From contig NZ_WIDQ01000023.1 of the NCBI RefSeq assembly GCF_009495745.1, positions 1 through 54,980 on the forward strand: a stretch of 54,980 nt of DNA. Reading direction: 5' to 3'. Below the pieces are notes generated by a model. That model was not told the origin of the DNA. It was given only the letters and a program-made list of their open reading frames with translations, and ran no database searches. The DNA is from Niveispirillum sp. SYP-B3756. GTDB lineage: Bacteria; Pseudomonadota; Alphaproteobacteria; Azospirillales; Azospirillaceae. Below, in pieces: positions 16,502-23,514 of this stretch; position 1 is the stretch's first letter; each line of letters opens with the position of its first letter. The position numbers and the translations under genes were made by a program.

Positions 16502-16815
16502 GTCCCAACCTCTCTGAAACACACCCGCGCCGTCTGCCAAGGTTGGGATAAAGCCCGAGCCCAGTTCCAACTCACCCCGCCCGGCACGTCCCAACCGTCC
16601 CAACCTCATCAGGAGGTTGGGACACGCTGAAGCCCGCTGAAATCCTGGCTTTGTCCCATCCGTCCCAACGGTCCCAACCTCTGGCAAAGGCATTATGGAG
16701 AGAGAAAAATCACCAATGGGGTGCGGTTGATTGACACTTATACACATAATATGGCTAAAATTATTTTTGCTATAGAATGTTTGCACCCCCCGTTGGGACA
16801 TGGGACGGTTGGGAC
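16502..16815. repeat. GTCCCAAC/GTTGGGAC octamer cluster with AT-rich patch (candidate iterons/origin)
   Basis: Eight exact octamers: forward at 16502, 16588, 16597, 16662 and 16671; reverse at 16616, 16792 and 16808. One-mismatch copies lie at 16542 (reverse), 16564 and 16653. Two forward pairs are 9 bp apart (16588/16597 and 16662/16671). An AT-rich segment (about 16730-16785, with TTATACACATAATATGG) interrupts the cluster. TTGACA at 16731 could be a -35 box. The whole 16379-16924 interval has no convincing gene. It fits an iteron-type replication origin or a multi-site operator upstream of the RuvC gene. Confidence 0.7.
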
Positions 16816-16924
16816 CGCCAAGGGATGCGCGCAGCAAGCAAACGACCCTCTTGCGCCGTCCGTCGGCCTGTGATTCCATCCTCGTGACCGAAGCCGAAGG
16901 CCCACCCATGCGTGAGCCTTCATC

Positions 16925-17464
16925 ATGTTTCTCCTGCATTCTGTTCCGGCAGCGCCGGACCCCAGGCCAGCCCCCAATGGGGCCAGCCGGCCACCGCAAT
17001 CCATCCTAGCCCTCGACCTGGGCACGGTCATGGGCTGGGCCTTGCGTGCCGGTGACGGCACCATCGTCTCCGGCACCGAGGCCTTCCGCCAGGACCGCTG
17101 GTCCGGCGGCGGTATGCGCTACCTGCGTTTCCGGCGCTGGCTGGGGGAGATCGCCACCACCAATGGCGGGATCGGCCTTATCGTCTATGAGGAGGTCCGC
17201 CGCCATGCCGGCACCGATGCTGCCCATGTCTATGGCGGCTTCCTCGCCACGCTGACCGCCTGGTGCGAGGACCGGAATGTCGCCTATGAGGCGGTGCCGG
17301 TGGGCACCATCAAACGCTTTGCAACCGGCAAGGGCAATGCCGGCAAGGAGGCGGTGATCGCCGCCATCGGGGCGCGCGGGTTCAATCCGGCGGACGACAA
17401 CGAGGCCGACGCCATCGCCCTGCTGCTCTGGGCCATCCAGCACCGGGCGGGAGGTGTGTCGTGA
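16925..17464 (+). CDS. RuvC-like Holliday junction resolvase (phage)
   Basis: 179 aa. RNase H-fold motifs: ILALDLGTVMGWAL with Asp31, LIVYEEVRRH with Glu89/Glu90, and DDNEADAIALLLWA near the C-terminus supplying the last acidic pair. GNAGKEAVIAAI matches the conserved Lys/Ala helix of RuvC. It should resolve branched DNA before packaging. The N-terminal 25 residues are Pro/Ala-rich and may mean the true start lies slightly downstream, but no better start codon is visible. Its stop overlaps the GTG of the next gene. Confidence 0.88.
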   Translation: MFLLHSVPAAPDPRPAPNGASRPPQSILALDLGTVMGWALRAGDGTIVSGTEAFRQDRWSGGGMRYLRFRRWLGEIATTNGGIGLIVYEEVRRHAGTDAAHVYGGFLATLTAWCEDRNVAYEAVPVGTIKRFATGKGNAGKEAVIAAIGARGFNPADDNEADAIALLLWAIQHRAGGVS

Positions 17465-17658
17465 GCTTCCTGCCCAAAGGGTTTGGTGGCGACCGCACGC
17501 CGCCGGAAACCATCAAGCGCGACGGCTGGCGGGCTCAGGGCATCCTGGTGGTCAGCGCCGATGATGCCCGCCTGTCCTGGCCGGAACGTGAACTGGTCCG
17601 CCAACTGGGACGCAAACTTTATGGCGATCGCCCGGACCGGGAGGTGCCTCATGGCTGA
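17461..17658 (+). CDS. small phage protein, unknown
   Basis: 65 aa, GTG start overlapping the RuvC stop. MSFLPKGFGGDRTPPETIKR, then GWRAQGILVVSADDARLSWP: a short alpha/beta protein with no motif I can name. Its stop overlaps the next start by 8 bp. Similar small proteins follow RuvC genes in related prophages (recalled). Confidence 0.65.
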   Translation: MSFLPKGFGGDRTPPETIKRDGWRAQGILVVSADDARLSWPERELVRQLGRKLYGDRPDREVPHG

Positions 17659-18103
17659 TCCCGTCTGGACCCCGTTGCTGGTCGAGGAACGGCTGACCGA
17701 GGCAGCCGATGTGCTGAAGCGCCTGCCCGAAGGCCGGATCGGCGGCTACTTCAACACTTGGCCGCAGATCGTGCCCGAGTTCTGCGATCTGGTCGGGCGC
17801 GAGCCGCCCCGGCTTCGCCCGCCGCTACCCACCGCCGCCGCCATCAGCCGCATGGAGGAATGCCTTGGCTGGACCATCGGGCTCGATCCGGTGGATGCCC
17901 GGATCGTCTGGCTGCGGGCCGGCGGCGAACGCTGGAAGGAGGTATGCTGGAAGGTCGGTCTGGCGCGCGCTGCCGCCCACCAGCACTGGCTCTACGCGCT
18001 CTGTGTCATCGCCTGGCGGCTTAACGGGCGGCGGGTGCCGGGCAAGCGGTCGCGCCAGCAGGTGATCGCGATGGTCCGTGCGGCGTGCGGCAGCGTAGGG
18101 TAG
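17651..18103 (+). CDS. DUF6362-like phage protein
   Basis: 150 aa, MADPVWTPLLVEERLTEAAD, then ISRMEECLGWTIGLDPVDAR, VWLRAGGERWKEVCWKVGLA and RAAAHQHWLYALCVIAWRLN. The second half is a helix-turn-helix of the kind found in DUF6362 and small-terminase-like proteins. I infer DNA binding. ATG at 17651, overlapping the previous gene. It ends before a 390-bp region without genes. Confidence 0.7.
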   Translation: MADPVWTPLLVEERLTEAADVLKRLPEGRIGGYFNTWPQIVPEFCDLVGREPPRLRPPLPTAAAISRMEECLGWTIGLDPVDARIVWLRAGGERWKEVCWKVGLARAAAHQHWLYALCVIAWRLNGRRVPGKRSRQQVIAMVRAACGSVG

Positions 18104-18492
18104 CGCAATCGACCGGGCAGACACTTTTCGCTGAGACGGGAAAGGCGGTTCTGGGGTAGATTTCCATCATGCTCAGGCGAGGTGCGCAGGCGCGCCCATC
18201 GCCGCCGGGGTGGCCGGAGGGATCGTCTCATTGCTGATCCGGCCGGCGGCGAGCAATAAGGTTGCGGCCTCGCGGTTCCTTCCTGGCCGATACCCTATGC
18301 TGGCGGCAGAGGTTCGGCATTCCGCCAGTAACGCGGAAAAATCAGGGCATTTCGTTTCGCCAACCGGGCCGGACCTGCAAAGCCAAGGGCTTATGGCATC
18401 CGGCCCCCGCCGATTGACGAAACGCTGGATGCCGGACCGTTTCGTTTTCCGCCATCGTCTGTGTGCCGCCCGTTTCGCTTTCAGGAGAGATC
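18104..18492. promoter_or_regulatory. intergenic region with repeated CGTTTCG
   Basis: No gene supported. CGTTTCG occurs at 18353, 18438 and 18471, and its reverse complement at 18418, four copies within 125 bp directly before the first ParB-methyltransferase. It is a candidate operator or methylation-sensitive regulatory region. Confidence 0.4.
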
Positions 18493-19878
18493 GTGGAGAT
18501 CATCAACCTGCCGATCGAGCGGGTGGTCCCCTATGCCCGCAACCCGCGGCACAATGCCGAGGCGGTGGCCAAGGTGGCGGCGTCCATCGCCGAATATGGC
18601 TGGCGCCAGCCCATCGTGGTGGACCGGGACATGGTGGTGGTCGCCGGCCACACACGGCTGGAGGCAGCACGTCGCCTGGGGCTGACCACGGTCCCGGTCC
18701 ATGTCACCACCGACCTGACGCCGGCGCAGGCGCGAGCCTACCGGTTGATGGACAATCGCAGCCACCAGGACGCGCGCTGGAACGACGAGCTGCTGGCGCT
18801 GGAACTGAAGGACCTGCGCATCGACGCGGTGGACCTGACGCTAACCGGGTTCGACGCTGGTGAGATCGACCACATCCTGGCCGCACTGGACGACACAGCG
18901 GACCAGGATACCGACGCCGCCGACAGCGCCGATCCCGACGCGGCGCCGGAGCCGCCATCCGATCCGGTGACACGGGCCGGCGACCTCTGGCTGCTGGGGG
19001 AACATCGCCTGCTCTGCGGCGACAGCACTGACCCGGCGGCGGTGGCACAGGTGATGGGCGGGGACAGTGCCGCCCTGTGCTTCACCAGCCCGCCCTATGG
19101 GCAGCAGCGCGACTACACCACCGGCGGCATCGCCCGTTGGGATGCGCTGATGCAGGGCGTGTTCGCCCATTTGCCGATGGCCCCTGATGGGCAGGTGCTG
19201 GTCAATCTCGGGCTGATCCACCGCGACGGCGAGTGGCTGCCGTACTGGTCGGACTGGCTGGACTGGATGCGGACCCAGGGCTGGCGCCGCTTCGGCATTT
19301 ACGTCTGGGACCAGGGACCGGGGCTGCCCGGCGACTGGGGTGGTCGGCTGGCGCCGAGCTTCGAGTTCGTCTTTCATTTCAACCGGCAGGGCCGCAAGCC
19401 CAACAAGATCGTGCCCTGCAAATATGCCGGCCTCGACACCCACTTGCGGGCCGACGGCCATTCCACCGCCATGCGCAAGGCCGACGGCACCGTTGGGGCC
19501 TGGACCCATGCGGGGCAGCCGACCCAGACGCACCGCATCCCCGACAGCGTGATCCGCATCGGCCGGCACAAGGCGCGCGGCATCGAGGTGGAGCACCCGG
19601 CGGTGTTCCCGGTGGCGCTGCCCGAACTGGTCCTGAACGCCTATGCCGATCCAGGCGATGTCGTCTATGAGCCGTTCTCCGGTTCCGGCACCACCCTGAT
19701 CGCCGGCGAACGCACCGGCCGGCGGGTTTGCGCCATCGATTTGGCACCGGCCTATGTCGACGTGGCGGTGCGCCGCTGGAACGAACTGTTCCCCGCCACC
19801 CCGGCTAGGCTGGAGGGTGGCGGCACCTTCGCCGAAACCGCCGCTGCGCGGGGCGTGACCCTGGCCATCGCTGCCTGA
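18493..19878 (+). CDS. ParB-domain DNA methyltransferase (class beta, N6-adenine or N4-cytosine)
   Basis: 461 aa from GTG 18493, preceded by AGGAGAG; the frame also opens at GTG 18463. The N-terminal ParB-like nuclease domain (about 1-95) has NPRHNAEAVAKVAASI, VVAGHTRLEAARRLG and YRLMDNRS. The acidic linker (about 135-160, DQDTDAADSADPDAAPEPPS) joins it to the methyltransferase with motif IV TSPPYG and C-terminal motif I EPFSGSGTTLIAGE, the order of class beta enzymes. It probably methylates phage DNA as anti-restriction or regulation. No cognate nuclease is adjacent, so it is an orphan enzyme. Confidence 0.9.
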   Translation: MEIINLPIERVVPYARNPRHNAEAVAKVAASIAEYGWRQPIVVDRDMVVVAGHTRLEAARRLGLTTVPVHVTTDLTPAQARAYRLMDNRSHQDARWNDELLALELKDLRIDAVDLTLTGFDAGEIDHILAALDDTADQDTDAADSADPDAAPEPPSDPVTRAGDLWLLGEHRLLCGDSTDPAAVAQVMGGDSAALCFTSPPYGQQRDYTTGGIARWDALMQGVFAHLPMAPDGQVLVNLGLIHRDGEWLPYWSDWLDWMRTQGWRRFGIYVWDQGPGLPGDWGGRLAPSFEFVFHFNRQGRKPNKIVPCKYAGLDTHLRADGHSTAMRKADGTVGAWTHAGQPTQTHRIPDSVIRIGRHKARGIEVEHPAVFPVALPELVLNAYADPGDVVYEPFSGSGTTLIAGERTGRRVCAIDLAPAYVDVAVRRWNELFPATPARLEGGGTFAETAAARGVTLAIAA

Positions 19879-19882
19879 TCCG

Positions 19883-21091
19883 ATGCTGACCGATATCCAG
19901 ATCGAACGCTGGTCGCTGGACCGGCTGCTGCCCTATGCAGCCAACGCGCGCACCCATTCCGAGGCGCAGGTGGCGGAGATCGCGGGCTCCATCCGCGAGT
20001 TCGGCTTCAACAACCCGGTGTTGGTCGACGATCGCGGCGTGCTGATCGCCGGCCATGGACGGTTGCTGGCGGCGCGGCGGCTGGGGCTGGCGGAAGTGCC
20101 GGTGATTCGGCTTGGCCACCTGACCGAGACACAGGCCCGTGCCTTCCGCCTGGCCGATAACCGGATCGCCCTGAACGGGGGCTGGGATGATGCGCTGCTG
20201 TCGGCCGAACTGGCGCGGCTGGTCGAAGAAGGCACCGCGCTGGACGGGCTCGGCTTTGATGCCGGGGAACTGAACCGGCTGCTGAACCTGGACGACCCGG
20301 CGCCGGGGCTGGTGGACGAGGACGCCACGCCGGAACCGCCTGCCGAGCCTGTGACCCGACCGGGGGATCTCTGGATCCTTGGTTCCCATCGCCTGCTGTG
20401 TGGCGACGCCACCCTGGCCGGCGATGTCGAGCGGCTGCTGGCCGGTGCGCGCCCGCACCTGATGGTGACCGATCCGCCCTATGGCGTGGAATACGATCCG
20501 TCCTGGCGCAACCAGGCGGGCGTGGCGAAGACGAAGCGCACCGGCAAGGTCGCCAATGACGACCGCGCTGACTGGCGTGATGCCTGGGCGCTGTTTCCTG
20601 GCGACGTCGCCTATGTCTGGCACGCCGCCATCCACGCCACCACGGTGGCCGAGAGTTTAGCGGCCTGCGGTTTCGATATCCGAGCACAAATCGTCTGGTC
20701 GAAGAGCCGTTTCGCTCTGGGGCGCGGGGATTATCACTGGCAGCATGAGCCGTGCTGGTACGGCGTGCGCAAGGGCGCCAAAAGCCACTGGCAGGGGGCA
20801 CGCGACCAGTCGACCCTGTGGTCGATCGCCCCTGCCGGCGGCGAGGATGCCGCCACGCCCCACGGCACCCAGAAGCCGGTGGAGGTCATGCGCCGCCCCG
20901 TCGTCAACAACAGCGCGTGGGGCGATGTCCTCTATGAACCGTTCTGCGGCTCCGGCACCACCCTGGTCGCCGCCGAAACGGTGGGCCGGGTCTGCTACGC
21001 CCTGGAACTGGACCCGGCCTATTGCGACGTGATCGTGCGGCGCTGGGAGGGGTTCACCGGGCAAAAGGCAACCCGACTTGAACAAGATTAA
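19883..21091 (+). CDS. second ParB-domain DNA methyltransferase
   Basis: 402 aa, ATG 5 bp after the stop of the preceding paralogue. ParB-like domain with PYAANARTHSEAQVAEIAGS, LIAGHGRLLAARRLG and FRLADNRIAL. Methyltransferase motif IV TDPPYGVEYD and motif I EPFCGSGTTLVAAETVG. The DPPY form suggests N6-adenine specificity, whereas the upstream copy has SPPY, so the two probably have different targets. Same domain order as its neighbour but the catalytic halves differ strongly, so this is old divergence rather than a recent duplication. Its stop converges with the minus-strand membrane gene by 4 bp. Confidence 0.9.
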   Translation: MLTDIQIERWSLDRLLPYAANARTHSEAQVAEIAGSIREFGFNNPVLVDDRGVLIAGHGRLLAARRLGLAEVPVIRLGHLTETQARAFRLADNRIALNGGWDDALLSAELARLVEEGTALDGLGFDAGELNRLLNLDDPAPGLVDEDATPEPPAEPVTRPGDLWILGSHRLLCGDATLAGDVERLLAGARPHLMVTDPPYGVEYDPSWRNQAGVAKTKRTGKVANDDRADWRDAWALFPGDVAYVWHAAIHATTVAESLAACGFDIRAQIVWSKSRFALGRGDYHWQHEPCWYGVRKGAKSHWQGARDQSTLWSIAPAGGEDAATPHGTQKPVEVMRRPVVNNSAWGDVLYEPFCGSGTTLVAAETVGRVCYALELDPAYCDVIVRRWEGFTGQKATRLEQD

Positions 21092-21816
21092 CTTGGGCGC
21101 GCCTGCGAAATGGCACGCTGAGCTACCTGATGGAGAATTCGTTTTAGTTGTTCTTCATCGTCGCCGCTGTAAGGAATATACCTGACTGAATCCAAAACCT
21201 GCTTAATATACCGAGCCAACAAAAAAAGCCTTGGAAAAATCTGAAGTGGAACAAGAACTGGAGGAAGTAGGGCGACCAACAAGAAAGGAACAGAGAGTGC
21301 TGCTGATATATTTCTCTCCCAAAATGTCACAATTAATAGAAAGATAATGTTAAAAATTGACAAGCAAGTATAATAAAAAAGCTGGTGTGGATTTGATGAC
21401 TTTATATCATTGATTTCTTTTTCGATGATCCGTTCGAGGAAATCGAGTATTTTCACGCGCATTTCCATGTGGCGCGATGCTTGTGCTCCAACCTGATCTT
21501 TCAGCCCAGCAGCGGATTCGCGGATTACGTTCAGTTCGTTGAAATGATTGGTCAGAAGCTCTCTGATTTGGGGGCCCGCCGCAGTGAGTGCCAGACACAA
21601 AGCAGCGCCAAGCTGGAAAATTGATTGGAGATTTGTTGTCTTTACTTCCATCTGTAGTACGCAACTGACTGCATGAAATGAAGCGCAAACAGCAAAATAA
21701 ATTGTAAGATACATGCACTTAAAAGCAAGAAAAATTATGACGATCATCAATGGAATAAATAAAATGAAGAATAAAAATACAATAATTATCGATATATAGC
21801 CCGAAAGGATATTCAT
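21088..21816 (-). CDS. AT-rich membrane protein, unknown (phage cargo)
   Basis: 242 aa. Strongly hydrophobic N-terminal segment at about 5-45 (IIIVFLFFILFIPLMIVIIF and following), a soluble coiled-coil-like region at about 88-140 (HFNELNVIRESAAGLKDQV, KILDFLERIIEKEINDIK), and two further membrane segments at about 145-200 (CLSIFNIIFLLIVTFW; VPFLLVALLPPVLVPLQIF). No family recognised. Its AT-rich, minus-strand sequence between GC-rich plus-strand genes marks it as cargo. Superinfection exclusion or abortive infection is possible for a membrane cargo protein, but this is only positional inference. Confidence 0.8.
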   Translation of the reverse strand: MNILSGYISIIIVFLFFILFIPLMIVIIFLAFKCMYLTIYFAVCASFHAVSCVLQMEVKTTNLQSIFQLGAALCLALTAAGPQIRELLTNHFNELNVIRESAAGLKDQVGAQASRHMEMRVKILDFLERIIEKEINDIKSSNPHQLFYYTCLSIFNIIFLLIVTFWERNISAALSVPFLLVALLPPVLVPLQIFPRLFLLARYIKQVLDSVRYIPYSGDDEEQLKRILHQVAQRAISQARPS

Positions 21817-21937
21817 TTTTACTCTTCGCGGCGTTGTTTGCTGGGCGTGTTGTGCGGTCGAAACCGATAAGATCTGCTCTGATGGTACTATACCTTAATG
21901 CTGTGGTTCCGTCGCGTCAATGCAGGGGGCAACATAT

Positions 21938-22492
21938 TTAGGACGGTGCTTCTGAAGTGTTGCACCGCCTCCCGGGCACGGCGGCGGCAGAGCGGAGCGA
22001 ATGTGTGAAGGGTGTCTGGACCACCCGATAGACCCGCCCGCGTTCCTCGACCTTCTCCGAGGTCACTTTCAGCCCGAGCTTCTTCTTCAGCGCCCCGGCA
22101 AAGAAGCCCCGGACTGTATGACCCTGCCAGCCGGTGGCCGCCGCGATCTCCGTGATGGTGGCCCCTTCCGGCCGACGGAGCATGGCGATCACCTGGGCCT
22201 GTTTGCTGTCGGCACGGCTTTTGACCGGTCGGGGTGGTTCGGCGACCAGGGTCTGTTCGATGGCGGTGACGGCGGCATCCAGGTCAGGTTGCGGCGGAGA
22301 CGGTGTCGTGGGCGATAGACCGGCGGCCCGCATGGCATCGTCAACGGTCAGCCCCCGCTCGCTGAACAAGGTTTCCAGACGGCTGATCGCCATGGCGCGG
22401 CATTTGAAGGTCTTCGGGGTGGTGGTAACACCGGCCAGGACGCCATAGGCGGCGGCCAGTTGCGGCAAGGTCAGGTTGGACAGGCTGGTCAT
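21938..22492 (-). CDS. DUF3489 family protein (winged-helix-like)
   Basis: 184 aa from ATG 22492; a GTG directly before it (22495) is also possible, with GGGAG upstream. The C-terminal half, SKQAQVIAMLRRPEGATITE, then IAAATGWQGHTVRGFFAGAL and KKKLGLKVTSEKVEERGRVY, is the DUF3489 winged-helix pattern, implying DNA binding. It runs opposite to the packaging genes together with the 73-aa gene upstream. DUF3489 proteins usually accompany DUF2924 and serine recombinases, which in this window lie 20 kb away, so the element may have been rearranged. Confidence 0.85.
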   Translation of the reverse strand: MTSLSNLTLPQLAAAYGVLAGVTTTPKTFKCRAMAISRLETLFSERGLTVDDAMRAAGLSPTTPSPPQPDLDAAVTAIEQTLVAEPPRPVKSRADSKQAQVIAMLRRPEGATITEIAAATGWQGHTVRGFFAGALKKKLGLKVTSEKVEERGRVYRVVQTPFTHSLRSAAAVPGRRCNTSEAPS

Positions 22493-22547
22493 CACGGCGT
22501 CTCCCGTTGGTCAGCGCCCGGCCGATCCGGACGCTTCCACCAGCCTG

Positions 22548-22576
22548 AGCCCCGCCGGGCAAACCCGGTCGGGGCT
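22548..22576. repeat. strong GC-rich hairpin between two minus-strand genes
   Basis: AGCCCCGCCGGG (22548-22559) pairs with CCCGG and CGGGGCT (22564-22576) around a CAAA loop with one bulged T. It lies between the 73-aa gene and DUF3489. No T-run follows on the minus strand, so attenuation or mRNA stabilisation is as likely as termination. Confidence 0.55.
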
Positions 22577-22595
22577 GGTGGCGGCGGGCTTGCCT

Positions 22596-22817
22596 TCAGT
22601 CGGCGTGTTCGCCCTCGTGGAAGGCGGCATCGGTGATCCGCTTCAGAAGCTCAGCGTAGGTCGCCAGGGTGCCGACATGGCCCCAGTGGATGTCGTCGGG
22701 CGCGACGTTGAAGTGGTCTGCGCTGAGCGTCGTCAGCCGCGCCAACATCGTGTCGATCTCTGCCTTGCGGGCCAGGAAGGCGTCCAGGGCCTGGGTGTTG
22801 TCGCGGGGCTTCGGCAT
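22596..22817 (-). CDS. small hypothetical phage protein
   Basis: 73 aa: MPKPRDNTQALDAFLARKAE, then IDTMLARLTTLSADHFNVAP and HVGTLATYAELLKRITDAAF. I choose the ATG at 22817 because GGAGG lies 5 bases upstream; in-frame ATGs at 22829 and 22847 are alternatives. It is a helical, acidic protein with no motif. Small proteins with this DIHWGHVGTL pattern occur near DUF3489 genes in alphaproteobacterial prophages (recalled). Confidence 0.65.
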   Translation of the reverse strand: MPKPRDNTQALDAFLARKAEIDTMLARLTTLSADHFNVAPDDIHWGHVGTLATYAELLKRITDAAFHEGEHAD

Positions 22818-22923
22818 CGCATCCTCCATCGTGGTGGTGTTCGTCATCGCGCTGTACGACCCCGCAGCCAAGCACCTAGATCGATGATTTGATTGCTTTT
22901 TTACCCAATGAAGGACGATGCCC

Positions 22924-23514
22924 ATGGCCGGCAACGGGCAGCCGCTGGCGGTGATCGCCAAGCTGCTCGACCTGTCGGAACGCCGGGTCCAGCAGCTCAG
23001 CCGCGAAGGCGTGATCCCCAAGGCCGAGCGCGGTGCCTACGATCTCGTGGGTGCTGTGCGCGGCTATGTGCGCTACCTGCGCGATCTGGCGCAGAAGGCG
23101 CAGGGTGGTGTCGCCGACCTGCCCACCGAACGTACCCGACTGGTCAAGGCCAAGGCCGACCTTGCCGAATTGGACGCGCAGCAACGGCGCGGCGATCTGG
23201 TGCCAGCGGCAGAGACGGCACTGGCCTGGGCGGCGGTGACAGCCCGGCTGCGCGCCCGCCTGATCGCCCTGCCGGATAAGCTGGCCCCCCTGGTCCATGA
23301 TGCCGCAAACCCCGCCGCCGTCCGCGCCCTTCTCCGGTCGGCGATCGTCGAGGCGCTCGCCGAACTTGCGGCGACGCCGGTCGCCGTCGCCGCTGCGCCT
23401 GACCGGGCATCCGGGGCTGGCGAAGCTGGTGACGACGGCGTTGCAGATGCTGACGCCGCCGCCGGACCTGACGGTGAGCCAATGGGCGGACGCCAACCGC
23501 CGGCTGAGTTCTGA
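22924..23514 (+). CDS. terminase small subunit (Nu1-like)
   Basis: 196 aa from ATG 22924; GAAGGA lies about 8 bases upstream, too close for the in-frame ATG at 22918. The N-terminal winged helix (LAVIAKLLDLSERRVQQLSR, EGVIPKAERGAYDLVGAVRG) is the lambda gpNu1-type DNA-recognition domain. A long helix (RLVKAKADLAELDAQQRR) and an oligomerisation region follow, and the Ala/Asp-rich tail contacts the large subunit in lambda. It binds the packaging initiation site. Its 3' end overlaps the start of the large-subunit frame. Confidence 0.85.
   Translation: MAGNGQPLAVIAKLLDLSERRVQQLSREGVIPKAERGAYDLVGAVRGYVRYLRDLAQKAQGGVADLPTERTRLVKAKADLAELDAQQRRGDLVPAAETALAWAAVTARLRARLIALPDKLAPLVHDAANPAAVRALLRSAIVEALAELAATPVAVAAAPDRASGAGEAGDDGVADADAAAGPDGEPMGGRQPPAEF

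Noticed and set aside
16502-16815. A CRISPR array, because of the repeated octamers
   Set aside because: The repeats are only 8 bp, occur in both orientations and have irregular spacing. No cas gene is present; the Cas4-like nuclease belongs to the phage recombination module.
16406-17076. Minus-strand open frames over the octamer repeats and the RuvC gene start
   Set aside because: They run through the repeat cluster and the start of the RuvC gene, and their translations have no family pattern.
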